A stretch of DNA of 64,000 bases from Neoceratodus forsteri (GCA_016271365.2 CM057456.1:164400501-164464500), one strand, 5' to 3'; shown: positions 1 to 11,790, counted from the stretch's first letter. Notes: generated from the letters alone by a model not told the origin. A program made the numbers and translations.

Positions 1-1740
1 CAGTACATGGAGCGAACCTAGAACAGCAAGCTAATCACAGCACCAGAGAGAGAAAATTCCAAACCAAAAGCAACAAAACTAAAACAGCTAGAAAAAGAAA
101 ATGTATAAAAACAGCAAGATTTTAGAAAACAATTGTACAGTATGTATCTTGAAACTCAAAGCAAACCACATGAAACCAATGCGGAAAATTATTGTACTCA
201 ACTATGTCAGTTACCTGCAGAAAAACATAACACCGTAAAAATGAAAAAAATGCTTAGTACCCTCACTGTACTTGATAAAATAAAGTGTAGAAGATTCCGA
301 TGAAAGTGCTGAGGCAGAGCAAAATTCCACTTCATATAATACCTTCTTGTCCACACAGCAGTGTCAACAGAGTGCAGTGCAGCGCGAGGGGAATAACTGA
401 AACCCGCCACTAAACCACCTGATCATGAAAATAAATCCAGTGATTGGTGCAATCAAAACCTCAAAAGATGCAACTGGATCTGTCATGTATGTTGCTGCTA
501 GGCAGATCTTGCTCCACTATTGTGAATAGTTGTTGGTCGATGGCTGCTGACTTTACCCTTTTTCAGAACAGCGTAAACTGCTTCACATAACCAGAAAGTA
601 TGAAATGATCACGCAGACCACAGCTCAAAATAAGGTCCAAAACTTACTAGTTCATACATTTATGCATTTTAATTCAGCATTTATTCCATAGGCTAAACTA
701 ACAAACATTCAAATTTATAATGTTACAGGAGTGTGCCAAAAAGCTAGATTGCCTTTAGCTCTAGAAAAACTGATCCGGTTTACTCAAACTTTCTCCTGCT
801 CTCCGATCTGCAGTAGAACACATGACTTGATCAAGCAAAGCATCAGATAACTGGGATAGGGACTAAATAAGTAAAATAAAAATATGTACTATTGACTAAT
901 ATTGTAGATACAACATGTAAAAGCACAACACTGCTCAAAGTAGAATTCCTGATACTACCTCGCCTCGTCCAGAAAACTACTGCTTATTTTATTTTTATTT
1001 ACTGAAGAGACTAACCTTTATTTACTAAATGATCAACTACTACCCGAATGTCTCAAAAGTGAATCTAGTGCTAGTGCATGATAAAGCCTTGCTCCGATCT
1101 GCTGGCTTGACCTTTTCTAAAGTTGGAAAACTGACAGAATTTCCTGAACCTTTCTCCTGCTTGTCTAATCTGCTAGCGAGAACATGATGTCGATGTGAGT
1201 TTTTCCATGGTGGTTTACTTCATCAAGCAAATGTCAGAAACCTGGGAAAATAACTAAAACAAAATGAAAATTCCTTTGAGTTATCAACTATGATGGTAGA
1301 TACCTCGTCTGAAGGCACAACAAATAAAAATAAAGAATGAAACAAAAAGAAAAGAAAATTGAAGTGCGAATGAAAGCTACTAAAACAAAAATCCCCCCAA
1401 AACTTGATAATATCCAAAAAATTAAAAGTAAAAATATGTGACAAAAAAACCATCACGTCAGAACCCAAAGTTCATTGGCAAAAAAACATTCTTTTGACAA
1501 TGAATAAATTGTACCATAGTGACCCAATAACAAGAATGCTGACAAACACACACGTGTAGATCGTTGCAAAACGCGGTATTCAGATAAGACATAGCTAGAT
1601 TCCATGTCCTACGACAGAATTCTGTTGACCGCTCTAGCCATGTGGTTGAAAGCAGAATGAACAGATGCAGGAGAAAGTGGAAATATCCACCACAAAAAAC
1701 ACCAGTTACTGAGGATTTTCCGATTGATTGCTGAAGGCAG
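1..1740. other. AT-rich stretch without recognisable gene
   Basis: I see no coding segment or mobile-element protein here. A diverged direct duplication is visible: the block at about 785-1010 (starting with a TTTCTCCTGCT motif, then a CAAGCAAA motif and an ACTGGGAWAGGGACTAAA-like stretch) recurs at about 1148-1335. Both copies end in a run of AAAATAAAAAT. The duplication is old and has no associated ORF. It could be a pair of non-autonomous element copies, but no termini or target duplications could be recognised. Confidence 0.35.
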
Positions 1741-1989
1741 CAGTTTGAATTTAATACATTTATGTCTCCCCGATGCTGCTGCTGGGCAGATTACAGGAGC
1801 AGTTATTTTACCGCAATTTAAGAACTTAAAAGTATATGTTATTGAGCGTAGTAACACGTCGGTGGCGGCTAGTGTGCTTCAACTGCATGACGTATTATTG
1901 CGTCGGTGGCTGGCTAGGGGTTAACAGTGCTTTTACCAATTTGAGCTGTGTTCTCCCACCTGACTTTTTTGATTATGATGCTGCCCGCT

Positions 1990-3545
1990 CCACAGGCCAC
2001 GGTGATGAAAATAGTCCTGCGCACCTCCCCTTTTTATTTTAAAAGGGTATCATGCAACCTGGTTAGAAAACTACTAGCTAAGGTCCTAAGAAACGCAAGA
2101 CACAGTAGTGACGGACTAGACCTTAAGCTTATCACCCTAACCCTAGATGAAGTTCTCCTACCAATAACTAAGATTCTAAACCTTTCTCTTACACTGGGAC
2201 AATTTCCTAATTCCTGGAAAATGGCCATCATAACTCTGGTGTATAAAACTGGGGATCATTCCTTACAGGGTAACTATAGGACTATATCCATTCTCCCTCC
2301 ACTCTCCAAGGTGCTCAAGCGAATTGTTACCAACCAGCTTGGTGCTTATCCAGACACATACTCCATCCAGTACCCACAACAATATGGCTTTAGAAAGGGG
2401 CACAGTACTACCACAGCATTATTAGAATTCACAAGCTTCATACAACTGGCCATCGATCAAGGCAAGATTGTAGGTGCAGCCTTTGTTGACCTAACAAAAG
2501 TCTTTGACACAGTGAATTACACACTGTTGCTTGGCCAACTCTCTAAAACTGGTGTTGCCCCAAACACCCTGAAATGGTTAGGAAGCTACCTCAGTGATAA
2601 ACTGCAGAGGGTGAGGATATCAAATGTAGTTTTGGAGCAGAGGGCTGTCTGATCAGGGGTACAAGGCTCAATCCTGGGTCCCTTATTGTTCAGTATTTTC
2701 CTGAACAACCTTCCAGCTGTCTGCAACCAGCATACTCTACTCTAAGCAGATGATGCGGTTGTCTTTACTAGCCACCTGGATCCCAACGCTCTTGAAAACA
2801 GTCTTCAACAAGGCTTCAAAGAAGCAGAGAGATGGTTTAATAATCACAAACTAGTGCTAAACTACAAAAAAACTGAAGTCCAGCTGTTTTCGTCCTCTCT
2901 GAATAAGTTTAAAGCCCATCAACTCACTATCACCAACAACCACGGAGACGCTCTTGAACAAACTCAGCTTTTCAAATACCTAGGTCTAAGATGTTAATAC
3001 CAGAATTGGACTCCTCTTCAGACACAGACAAAGTCTTACCCAAGAAGCCCTGAAGGTTACCATTCACAGCTCGGTCCTCTCAATCATTGATTGTAATCTA
3101 ATCATGTACTGTGCTGCAACCTCCACATCTCTTAAGCAACTCATGGTGGCCCTGAACAAAGCCTGTAGGTTAGTTATGGGTGCTGCATGCCTCACTCATA
3201 TCTGTGAGTTATATGCTCAATCTCGCTGGCTCCAACTTAGTAACAGAATGTTACACCTGCCTCCTGTCCAAAAAAGCTCCACTTGGATCACTACCCCCGA
3301 GCATTGGTTGCCTGCTAAACAAATCCCCTAAGACCCAACACACATGTACCTCAGTTTCTGACCTCCTTCTAGTACCCCATTGTCAAACTGCTCAATACCA
3401 GTGATCCTTTCAATACAGAGCCCCCCTGTGGTTTAATAATCTAAGCAACCAACTGAGCAGTCTTTCTAGTCTGTCCCAATTTAAACTTATGCTTAGTCAG
3501 CAGCTCCTAGCCGAAAGCACTTGTGATTGTTACACCTAGCTTTCC
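1990..3545 (+). pseudogene. LINE ORF2 relic, reverse transcriptase (Rex1/CR1-like)
   Basis: The translation gives RT landmarks in order: FPNSWKMAIITLVYKTGD, NYRTISILPPLSKVLKRIV, QQYGFRKGHSTTTALLEF, AAFVDLTKVFDTVNYTLLL (motif A, normally DLSKAFDTV), then QGSILGPLLFSIFLNNL and a broken motif C in which a stop codon precedes ADDAVVF at about 2745. A stop after EQRAV near 2650 also breaks the frame. The thumb region follows (WFNNHKLVLNYKKTEVQLF, FKYLGLRC) and short C-terminal pieces run in changed frames to about 3540. The endonuclease is absent, so the copy is 5' truncated. The family is a non-LTR retrotransposon of the Jockey/CR1 group; the exact clade is uncertain. Several stops show it is dead. 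Confidence 0.85.
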
Positions 3546-4105
3546 ACTTCAGCAGACAACCTTATACCACTTTTTTCACTCTCTGAGGCTCTTACTTGGT
3601 TTCCTGTTTTGTTTCACCTCTCCTGACAGAACAGTTTCCCCTTTCCCCCTGCGACCTCCTCCCTTACCTCACCCCCTTCTTGCTCTTATCCCACTGACCC
3701 TCCTCTTTCTGGACCTGTCCAGGCCCTCTGGTCCCTACTCTCCCTTATTTTCTTTCCCTTCATCCACCCTCCTTTTCCCCTATTTTACCCCTTCTCCTAC
3801 CTTAGCCTCCTCTTCCTCTCACCCTACGACAAGGTCTCTGGCTGCCATATTTTCTTTTACTTCTCTATCTGGACCTTGACCTCTCATCTCTCCTACCCCT
3901 TCCTTACTATTCCCCTTCCCCCCACCTCTGATTAGCAATGTTGCTTCAAATGTACCTTATGGTTTTCCATGCTTGCTTGTAATCTTCAGTGTGTAGCACT
4001 GTTCCCGCTTATTTACCAGTTGACTTGCTGTGCTTGCTCCGATGATACCAAGAATGTTGTCTGTGCCTCCATTGATACCTTGAATGTTGTCTATACCTCC
4101 CTACT
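3546..4105 (+). other. Pyrimidine-rich LINE 3' UTR
   Basis: Directly downstream of the RT relic lies about 350 bp that is almost entirely C and T on the plus strand, followed by mixed sequence with a short imperfect duplication (AAGAATGTTGTCTGTGCC and TTGAATGTTGTCTATACC). A similar pyrimidine-rich stretch precedes the LINE tail at 28.3-28.6 kb, so I read it as the 3' UTR of this LINE family. The expected terminal hairpin is not found at the end, so the 3' end of this copy was probably lost or interrupted near 4,105. Confidence 0.5.
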
Positions 4106-4109
4106 AGGG

Positions 4110-4525
4110 CTTCATGAACCTCCAAAAGTTCTACCTCGCGAACTTTCTAAGTAGAACCCAAAAAAGTTTTACCAGATTCTACCTGGTTCTACCAAGTAGA
4201 ACCAGGTAGACTAGGGTTCTACCAGCTATTACCAAGTTCTACCAAGTAAAACCAAGTTCTACCAAGTAAAACAAGGTTCCACATGGTATTACCAGGGTCT
4301 CCTTAATAAAGAAATCCATAGAAGTATTTTTCAGCATGTCTGGGAATGTAGATGTAGCACTAAGAATGGTATGTTTTGCAAAGTTTTGGTGCATAGGATT
4401 CTGTCTCAGTGCATCAACATTTTATAAAACTTAACCATTCTTGAAATCTTAATACTACATATACTTTCCCAAACATGCAATCTAGGTGGATTTTTTGCTC
4501 AAGTAGAACCAGGTAGAATGTTGTT
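4110..4525. repeat. Palindromic GTTCTACC-type repeat segment
   Basis: The words GTTCTACC, GTAGAACC and CCAAGTARAACC recur at least ten times between 4,125 and 4,285 and again at 4,501-4,520. Positions 4179-4192 and 4196-4209 form a perfect inverted repeat of 14 bp with a 3 bp loop. No ORF accompanies it. It may be the end of a non-autonomous DNA transposon with subterminal repeats, but I could not define both termini or a target duplication. Confidence 0.5.
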
Positions 4526-4530
4526 TTATA

Positions 4531-5465
4531 TTATAGAACCTCCCCATGTTTTCACTACTAAAACAGCTTAACTTGACACAGCCAGCAGTTAGGGAATACA
4601 TTGTCCTGATTTTGGTGCAGCTACTCAATGGAGCCAGCAGTGCTGTACTGAGTGGTTTGGGAATAGATCTCCCCAAATTTCCACCTAGAGATGCAACTGC
4701 CATTTGCTCTGAAAATATTTTAATTAGGAACATTTATAAAACCCATCATGAAAAGACAGGAAGCATGTGTGTCAGACCGTTTACGCAAAACCATGGGTGG
4801 TAAAAAAAAAAAACAGTAGCAGCACTTCTCAGGCAATCCAGGGAACAGTGAGAATAGTACAGAAAATTCAGGACATTGCTGAAGAAACCAGTCATGGTAC
4901 TCCGAGGATGAGCAGCATAAGGGCCATCATAGTGCAGCAGCCAGTATTACAGGGAGATTTATTCCCAAACAAGCCAGTATAGCACTGCTGACTGCATCGA
5001 GTGGCTACAATTCAAGGAGATTATCCAAAATAGGTAAGTAGTAAAGCACTAGTAGGTGCGTTGTGCAACTGGAAAGACAGGGAGATTTATTCCTGCCAAA
5101 TAGGTCAGTACAGTACTGCTGTTTGCATGACTTGTGTCAAGTTTGAAAACACAGGGAAATTTACCATAGGTAAGTAAAGCACTTGCTGGAGTAAAATATG
5201 AGAGAAAGAGGAAATCGTTTAACCAGAATGGGACACTAAGTCGAAGCTTTCCAGGTGCAACCTGGGAGCACAAGAAAGTTAAGTGACTTGTTCTGGGCCA
5301 CACAGTATGCTAGAGGGAGCTGATGGGATTCAAACTCATCTCTCCAGCTTTGCAGTGCAACTCAGTCTTACACAAGTGCTGCTGTTGTTAGCCTTTAAGA
5401 GATCAGATTTAGTCAGCAGTGAACACAGCATCAGCACTCAGAACTGTCTCTCAGGGATGTCTTTC
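4531..5465. other. No recognisable gene
   Basis: Mixed sequence with an A-tract at about 4802-4812 and short open frames that resemble nothing I know. The phrase ACAGGGAGATTTATT recurs at about 4950 and 5080, each followed by an AGTATAGCACTGCTG-like run, suggesting an internal diverged duplication of about 120 bp. Confidence 0.3.
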
Positions 5466-6450
5466 TGCTGAGCTTGCCTTTCTCTTTCACTCCCTGCAGT
5501 GAGTGCACTCCAAAACAATTTTTTTTTTGTATTATTACGGTATGCTCTGCAATCTACATAGTAAGCAGGACTGGTACAGCTCCTCAGGGTTACCTACCCC
5601 AAGCACTAAGAAACACAAAGCAAAGGGCAGTGCTACAGTCACATAGCCATGCTGGACAGAACAAGTTTGAAATTTCCAAATGCCTAATTTTCGCAGTCAG
5701 TCCATTGACCACCAACTAGTAACAGACTACTGCCACTCAGACTGCCAATCTTTCAGTGGCATTAGGCTGTTACCATTACTAGTTGATGGGGAATAGACTG
5801 TGAAAATAAACCATTTGAAAATTTCAAACTTGCCTCTGTCCAGTGTGGCTATGTGACTGCAGAATAGCCCTTTACTTGTTTTTTATGCCAAAACTTTTTT
5901 AATTTGCAGTTAGTGCCCCATTTGCTGAGCCTACCCTTCTCTTTCACACCATGCAGTGAGTGCACTTAGTGAAGTTTTTTATTCCTAGACTTTACATTTG
6001 CACAATTAGTGCCCCTACACTACCCCAGACCAGCAGAGAGTAGTGCAAATGTGCCCCCTTCCAACCCTGTCCTTCTGTACATTTTCTATCTCCTTCCCTC
6101 AGTTTATTAACTTTCTGTCCTGGTGAAACACCAAACCCCCTTTTTGTTGGCCAGGAGTTGCCACAAGTTCAAATGATCAATGATTGACTTTTTAAATGAG
6201 AATGATTTACATACAGTATGTGATGAAGCAGTGTAACTATGTTTTGTATGGTTAGTGCCCTTACAGTAGCCCAGTTCAACCCACAACTGCATCACCCTAC
6301 CAACCCGGCCCCTCTGTACTTTTTCTCCTTCTTTCTCTTCCCTTGGTGAAATAAGGTCGCCATCATTAATGTTTTTTTTTTGGCAGGACTTGCCACAACA
6401 CAAGTTCAGAATCAGATGATCGACGTTGACTTTGAGGCTTTTATTTATTT
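5466..6450. repeat. Composite of direct duplications
   Basis: Two direct repeat pairs are visible. A TTCTCTTTCAC...GCAGTGAGTGCACT block occurs at about 5481-5511 and again at about 5938-5970. A longer block of about 190 bp occurs at about 6009-6200 and 6255-6450; both copies run from a GCCCYTACAVTASCCCAG start, through a CCCTCTGTAC-like core and a TTGGTGAAA box, to GCCACAA and a GTTCAGAATCA-like end. The spacing of the second pair is about 246 bp. This looks like tandem duplication within an unknown interspersed repeat. No coding capacity is apparent. Confidence 0.5.
5613..5882. repeat. Foldback (palindromic) element
   Basis: The left arm at about 5618-5725 and the right arm at about 5769-5878 are inverted copies, each about 108 bp, separated by about 43 bp. 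Matching landmarks are GTCACATAGCCA on the left and TGGCTATGTGAC on the right, AAGTTTGAAATTT against AAATTTCAAACTT, and AACTAGTAA against TTACTAGTT. A few mismatches and small indels show some age. It resembles a hairpin MITE. No target duplication could be fixed. Confidence 0.7.
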
Positions 6451-6904
6451 ATGTGAACAGTAACAGAGCGGAACATTTAAAACCACTGCCCACCACTCGG
6501 TAAGTCATTCACATGTCTCTCTCACATATTTTGCTATGACTGGCTGGAGGGGGCAGTCTCAGCAGGCAGCATCCCATGTTGTGCGGTCTGCTGCACAAAG
6601 GATAGCCTGTGTTGCTACCTAGGACCCTCCCTTCCTCCAATCACAAGGATTCACATGGGGGGGGTGACATCTCTCTGTTGGTCTGGTGACTCTACCTCTC
6701 CTGCAGTGCTGTACCACATGACGAGCCAGCTGGAGAGCTCTAGGAGCATGCGCACAACTGGTAGGGATTGTTTTCTTTTTTACATGTTGGGGTCAAACCT
6801 AGTGAACCGAAAGTTAGAATTTAAAACAAAATGTTTGCGTTCTGCAGACACCTGTGAACACAGGAAGTTCGCTTATTTTAAGGACCAGGTCGAACCAAAC
6901 TTGT

Positions 6905-7015
6905 AGCCCTCCTCCCCTACCTTATTGTAACCCTTTTCTTTGATGTGGAACCTTTGTAAATGAGCGACTTCAAGCTCAAAGGTATTTGTAATCCAAGATT
7001 TAAATAAATAAATAG
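6905..7015 (+). repeat. LINE 3' tail, hairpin family A (copy 1)
   Basis: The tail starts with GATGTGGAACCTTTG and ends in AAATAAATAAATA. Between them CCTTT (6951-6955) pairs with AAAGG (6978-6982) and GAGC (6962-6965) pairs with GCTC (6974-6977). The same arrangement occurs at 7.3, 28.6 and 50.0 kb. LINE 3' hairpins followed by short tandem tails are known recognition sites for the element's own RT. The body upstream is too short or decayed to classify. Confidence 0.7.
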
Positions 7016-7084
7016 CCCATACACAATACGAATAAGACAAACATACATTTCTCAATAGAGACATCTAACATCCAACTGCAACCT

Positions 7085-7405
7085 GTATTGCTGCATCAGT
7101 TAGCTACCTCTTGTAGAGGCAATCAACCTAAGCATGTACTCTGCACAGCTGTACTTTCTGTACACATGCAATGCTGCCTCCTTTTCTCATAGCTACCAAT
7201 TGGATAGGCAATTACCCTATGTATGTTATATTCACATTCATACTACCAGTTTGCTCACTCTCACTTGTTTGACTTTTCCCATTATTATCTGTAATCACCT
7301 GTTGTTGTTCTTGTCTTTGTAATGCCATGTACTTGATGTGGAGCCTTTGGAAACGAGTCTATGGGTCAAAAGGTTGCAATTCCTATGCTACAAATAAATA
7401 AATAA
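7085..7405 (+). repeat. LINE 3' UTR and tail, hairpin family A (copy 2)
   Basis: The 3' part contains GATGTGGAGCCTTTGGAAAC and ends in AAATAAATAAATAAAC. CCTTT (7344-7348) pairs with AAAGG, but the inner stem (GAGTC at 7355-7359 against GGTC) is weakened. The preceding 240 bp contain a TAGCTACCAATTGGATAGGC-like stretch with a counterpart at about 49,805-49,830, which supports common descent with the copy ending near 50,055. Confidence 0.65.
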
Positions 7406-8039
7406 ACAAACATACAAGTTATACTTCTCTAACACTTCAAAACAGCCAGACCAGGTTCATAAAAGAGATGTTATGCTCCTCCCTTTTTATACATTACACA
7501 TGCATTGAGTTTTTAGATCATATTTAAATAAATTTACAAAGAGTTTCAGATTATTATTTAAACTCTGTATAGAATTATCTATAGAGTTCAATATAGAGAT
7601 AAAATTTGCTATAAAGGTCATATCCCCATATTTATTTTTAGATCTTGATGTTTTAAGTAGTCTGTTTTAAGAGTCTCTGTTATTGTAATTGTGTTTATAT
7701 TCATTCTTTTCAAACTTGTCTACCCAAATATTTTGGTTGTCCAAGATATAGAGTTCTATAGAACTGATTTGCCCATATCATTTTCCTTTTATTCTCAAGT
7801 GTTACCCAACCTAATTCATTGTACATATCACAATGGTGTTTATGGGCATCACATCTCATTATGAACCTGGCCAGGTTGTTACATGTCACATGCCTTTTTT
7901 AATAAAGTTTGACTTCCTAACCCATACACATGACTACCATAGTCAAGAATGGATACTGACAATTGATTTACAATGGTGACTCTCATTTCCTATTTGTACA
8001 GAACCAGATCTTTAAAAGACCCCTAGTCTTTTATTAATC
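7406..8039. other. AT-rich stretch, no recognisable gene
   Basis: No ORF or repeat landmark is recognised. The sequence around 7,840-7,960 (CATTATGAACCTGGCC, AATAAAGTTTGACTTCC, CATGACTACCATAGTC) could be an old LINE 3' region on the minus strand, but this is only an impression. Confidence 0.25.
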
Positions 8040-9720
8040 TTTTCTATCATATCTTTTCTTCTGTGCAGTCTCCTTCTTCTGTCTTTCCTAGCCTCACTAT
8101 CACTCCCCTTGCCTTCCTCTTCTTGCTTATGTGCCTGAAGAAAGTCTTGTTCCCTTTTGCTACCCCTTTGGCTAGCCTTTTCTCCGTTTGCACCATTGCG
8201 CCTCTCCCTGCCTTACCTGCTTCCATCTGTTTTTCCTGGTACACCTCCCTGTGTCCATCCATTTGGGTTTCTTTGTACCTCCTGAATGCCACCATTTTTC
8301 CCTTCACCTCTGTGGCCACTTTGCTAGAGTACCATAATGGTCTATTTGTCCTCCTGCTTTTGCTCACTTCCTTCACACAGAGACTAGTTGCCTTCATTAT
8401 GCCTTCCCTCAATTTTCTTCACTGTTCCTCTACTCCATCTCTCCTCACCTACAAGGCTGCATCTGAGGTAGTCTCCCACTTCATTAAATTTCACCATCCT
8501 AAGGGCCAGGACCTTCGTCTTTGTGTGGTTTGCCACTGCACCCATCTTAATTTTGAACCATACTGTACAGTGATCACTGTTCCCTAGGGGACAGCCCACT
8601 GTAACTTCTGCAATACTGTCTCCGTTAGTAAGCACCAGGTCCAGTATTGCCTTGTGCCTAGTGGGTTCCCTGACTAGCTGGCTGAGAAACTCCCCCTGCA
8701 TTGAGTCAAGGTTGGCCATGGTTCTAGCCAAAGCTGCAGTTTATTTTTCAATTCTGTTTACACTGTGCTGCAGGCAGGGATATTCCCTGACTCAGTCCAG
8801 CCATACTCACAACTGGCATCCCCTCCAGCCACCCCAAACCAAGCTCCACAGCTTATCGCCTGCTGCAGGGCCCCAAGGGAAAAACTGAGATCCATCATGT
8901 CGGACTGGGCCTGTCTGCGGCATCATTCAGTGTGGGGTCAGAGGTCTTCACAGTGCACTGCCCCAAAGGGTTTTCCCTTGTGTTCCCCCCCAAGGCATGG
9001 ACATGCAGTGACATCAGCATGTCAGCATATGTGCTCCCACACATGCCCCACAGACACCCACCACTGCCTTCCCCTCTGCTACACAGTCCCCAACTTGGTG
9101 TACACCCAGCCTTCACTGGGTGTCACCCAAGTGCCAGGTGCCACCAACTCTCCTTCCCAGAGGTGGTGAGCTGTCCCTGGGATGCTCATCCAGTGTCCCT
9201 CCAGCTGGCCCACTGATGCTCTGGGCTTGCTACCAAACCCAGGTCATTCGTTTTGTGAGCAGTAACTCTACCTCTGCACCAGTGTGCCAGCTCAAAGCTG
9301 CAGTTGGAAGGCTCCCATCCACATCTGGCAGATTGAAATCCCCAGCTGGCAGCACCTCCCCATGTTTTGCCATGCTGCTGATACATTCCCCAAGTGCTTT
9401 ATCCCACTCCTCCCCTAGTGCTGGAGGTCTCTATATCACCTCAGAATGAATAGTGACCCCAGCTCCTTTCTCTAGGGTGACCCACAGCTCCTCCAGCCTT
9501 TCCGTTACTGCTATGTTCCCTTGCACATCCATAGCCTTGATACCTTCCCCTACATACAGAACAACCGCTCCATCTGTCCTTCCCTTCCTGCCTCTCCTGA
9601 ACTGAGAGTAGCCTGGTGCAGCTATGTCTCAGTTATGATTTTCAGTGCACCTCAACTCAGTTATGGCCACAGATTCAGGTTCTATGACATTACAGTACCC
9701 ACTCTGTGTGAGAATCAGAT
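8040..9720 (-). pseudogene. CR1 LINE ORF2 relic (endonuclease to linker), interrupted
   Basis: Reading the minus strand from 9,720 downwards gives an APE-type endonuclease: APGYSQFRRGRKGRTDGAVV, LYVGEGIKAMDVQ, YRPPALGEEWDKAL after one stop, and the GDFNLPDVDG motif near 9,330. After an inserted block (8741-9292) the same frame resumes as ARTMANLDSMQGEFLSQLV, EPTRHKAILDLVLTNGDS and LGNSDHCTVWFKI (the SDH motif near 8,590), then the basic linker with WYSSKVATEVKGKMVAFRRY and KGVAKGNKTFFRHISKKRKA. These motifs are diagnostic for CR1. RT is missing, so the copy lacks its 3' half. A few stops make it inactive. Confidence 0.88.
8741..9292. mobile_element. 0.55 kb insertion with 12-13 bp target duplication in CR1
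   Basis: The word AAAGCTGCAGTT stands at 8729-8740 and again at 9293-9304. Removing one copy plus the block between them restores the CR1 endonuclease frame (PTAA joined to LARTM). The inserted block is C-rich, starts TATTTTTCAATTCTG and ends CCAGTGTGCCAGCTC. It shows no obvious terminal inverted repeat, poly-A or ORF of known type. A 12-13 bp duplication would suit a retroposed sequence, but the kind of element is unknown. Confidence 0.65.
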
Positions 9721-9997
9721 TTTCTTCACTAAGGGGAGTAATTTATTCTCTATATTATTTATAGTTAAAACTGTAACATACTATAAAATGTAATGATCTT
9801 CTTGTTCAAAATTATAACTGTCAAAATTGTTCATACAATCCAAAATGGATGGGGCATTAGTGTCTACATTATGGTATGATTTCCTGTGACTTCTGTAAGC
9901 TCCTTGATGTAATAAATGGATCACCAGTTTCTCAAGAATCTTTGGTGGCTCACTGGTCTTTTGACACATGGCACAGTCACTACAGACCTGAATCTGG

Positions 9998-10460
9998 ATC
10001 ATCAATCAATCAAACTTTATTTAACCAGGCATAACACCATTGAGCAAGTTCATTTTCAAAGTGGTCCTGGACATAATCAAATAAAGCACAGGCAGGTACA
10101 AGGTAGGAAATATACAGTGTACATATGAGGAGCTAAAACAGGCCTATACAGTGAGGGATAACACAATTAAGTGCTAATTATAGCAAACTAAACAAACATG
10201 CAAAATAAATCCAAACTTAGGATGGTTCAACCCCAGACACTCACTAGGATATGTAGCCCGGTGGGTATTCTAGTATAAGACTTGGGAGGAGGGAGGTAAG
10301 GGGGGCTACAGGGGGCAAGGGGGGGTAAGGTGAGGCTGGTGGGGGAGTTGAGAAAAGAGGTTGAAAAATGCGGGGGGGCCCCACTACTAGGGAAGGTGGG
10401 GGCCATGCGTTTCTTAAGGGTCATGAGATTCTTATGGGTCACCAAGAGATTAAGGGTGCA
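9998..10460 (-). repeat. LINE 3' end, ACCAGG tail family, minus strand
   Basis: The plus strand reads AATCAATCAATCAAACTTTA then TTTAACCAGGCATAACACC and ATTGAGCAAGTTCATTTTC. Read on the minus strand this is a 3' terminal region with a TTGATTGATTGATT tail. The order tail, ACCAGG, TGAGCA, then TCCTGG matches the tails at 31.7 and 55.9 kb. A G-rich stretch (10,280-10,400) lies in its presumed 3' UTR. No coding sequence is left. Confidence 0.5.
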
Positions 10461-11120
10461 CTGATCACCTGTAACAGTTGCAAGATTTCTTTATGGCATA
10501 GTAACCCAAAATTGGGGTCCTACAGTATGTAGCTGGTCATCTGGGCCAGGGGAACCTCTGGAAGATACTGTAGGCGGCAGAGATCCGTTTTAGTCAGGGC
10601 CCCAGGGAGTGAAGCCCTGTCAGTATAGACAGTTTCCTTATTAGTGGCCTGGTGACACACTGCCTTGCAGCCAGTCCCTATCTTGTACAGCACCCTTCTC
10701 TTATAAATAGCCCCCTGTGCCTGTCTGGCAGCTGTTTCCCAATATGCACAGTTACCCAGGTCCCAACTTCCCTCCCCATTCCTCTCCTGCTTGTTCCATA
10801 CACCAGTCAGAAAGGTCCCCTTCCTAACTAACCGTTGTAGGCTACACTGAGAAAACCTTTACAATAGAAACATTTTTTCACTTGTTAAGTGCTGCATGCT
10901 TAGTGGCAGGCAGCACTAACAAAGGAAAGGGAGCGCTGCCACCTCTGTCCTTACCAAGTGCATAGCCAACATCACAGCTCAAGCCCAGCATTTGAAAGTG
11001 GAACGCTGAGCCAAGATTCAAACAAGGAATGGTCAGCAGTCATTGCAGAGAGGCAGTTCAGCTGAGCATATGTGAAGGAAGGAGGGGGACATTAAGCGAT
11101 GGTGAGTCAAGCTTTGCCTG
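10461..11120. other. No recognisable gene
   Basis: GC-richer sequence with short repeats of CCTTAT/CAGTCCC type and no coding landmark that I recognise. It could be the body of the minus-strand LINE whose tail lies at 9,998, but I found no RT motif. Confidence 0.25.
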
Positions 11121-11121
11121 A

Positions 11122-11790
11122 TTGAGACACCAAATCAAGAGAGACACTAAATCAGACAAGTTACATTTCGTTAACACATTCTCTACAGAAGGGAGTGAAG
11201 TCCCAAAAATACTGAACAGACATTTGGACATTTTAACAGCAGATAATAGTCTGAAACCTTATATAGCTCAAAAACCTAGGGTGGTATATAAGAGGGGCAC
11301 TAGCATTAAAAGCGTGGTGGTACATAGCCATCAAAAACCCACAAATGGTAAGAAACAATAAACTTGCTAGACAAGAATGGGTACTCCCACCCTCTGTAGG
11401 CACTTTTGCATGTCTGAACTGTAAGTTCTGTAGGGTAATAAAGAAATCAAACCCTTTTTGTGACATGGAGACTGACAACCTATTCCATGTAAAGGGATTT
11501 CATAAACTGTAAGAGTCAGTATACATCTAGCTATCTGCCAGTGCAACACCTTTTATGTGGGAAAGACTTCATATAAACAAAAAAATTGTGTATGGGAACA
11601 TCTAAATTCCATTGTCCACAAAGATAAAGGGCCTTGTCAGCGCATATTAAGAAATGGGGGGGGATTCCAACAAACTTCTATTTAGGGGAACTGAGCAGGT
11701 TCGCCTTGGGCCCAGGTGACTTGAACAATGCTCTCCTGAAAAGAGAGCTATTTTTGAACTATACATTTTAGGAAATGAGAGGTCAGGGCC
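11122..11790 (+). pseudogene. Penelope-like element relic (RT C-terminus, linker, GIY-YIG)
   Basis: The first frame reads FVNTFSTEGSEVPKILNRHL, DILTADNSLKPYIAQKPRVV and YKRGTSIKSVVVHS, the characteristic end of a Penelope-like RT. After a frameshift comes a cysteine-containing linker (FACLNCKFCRVIKKSNPFC, about 11,400-11,460). Another frame then gives HLAICQCNTFYVGKTSYKQK and WEHLNSIVHKDKG, which match a GIY-YIG endonuclease (YVGKT box). A final piece reads LGPGDLNNALLKRELF in mixed frames. At least three frame changes and several stops show it is dead. The N-terminal RT motifs are missing (5' truncation). Assignment to PLE is by motif order, not by search. Confidence 0.8.

Noticed and set aside
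3523..3879. 118-codon Pro/Leu/Ser-rich frame
   Set aside because: The stretch is a pyrimidine-rich LINE 3' UTR, which stays open in several frames by composition.
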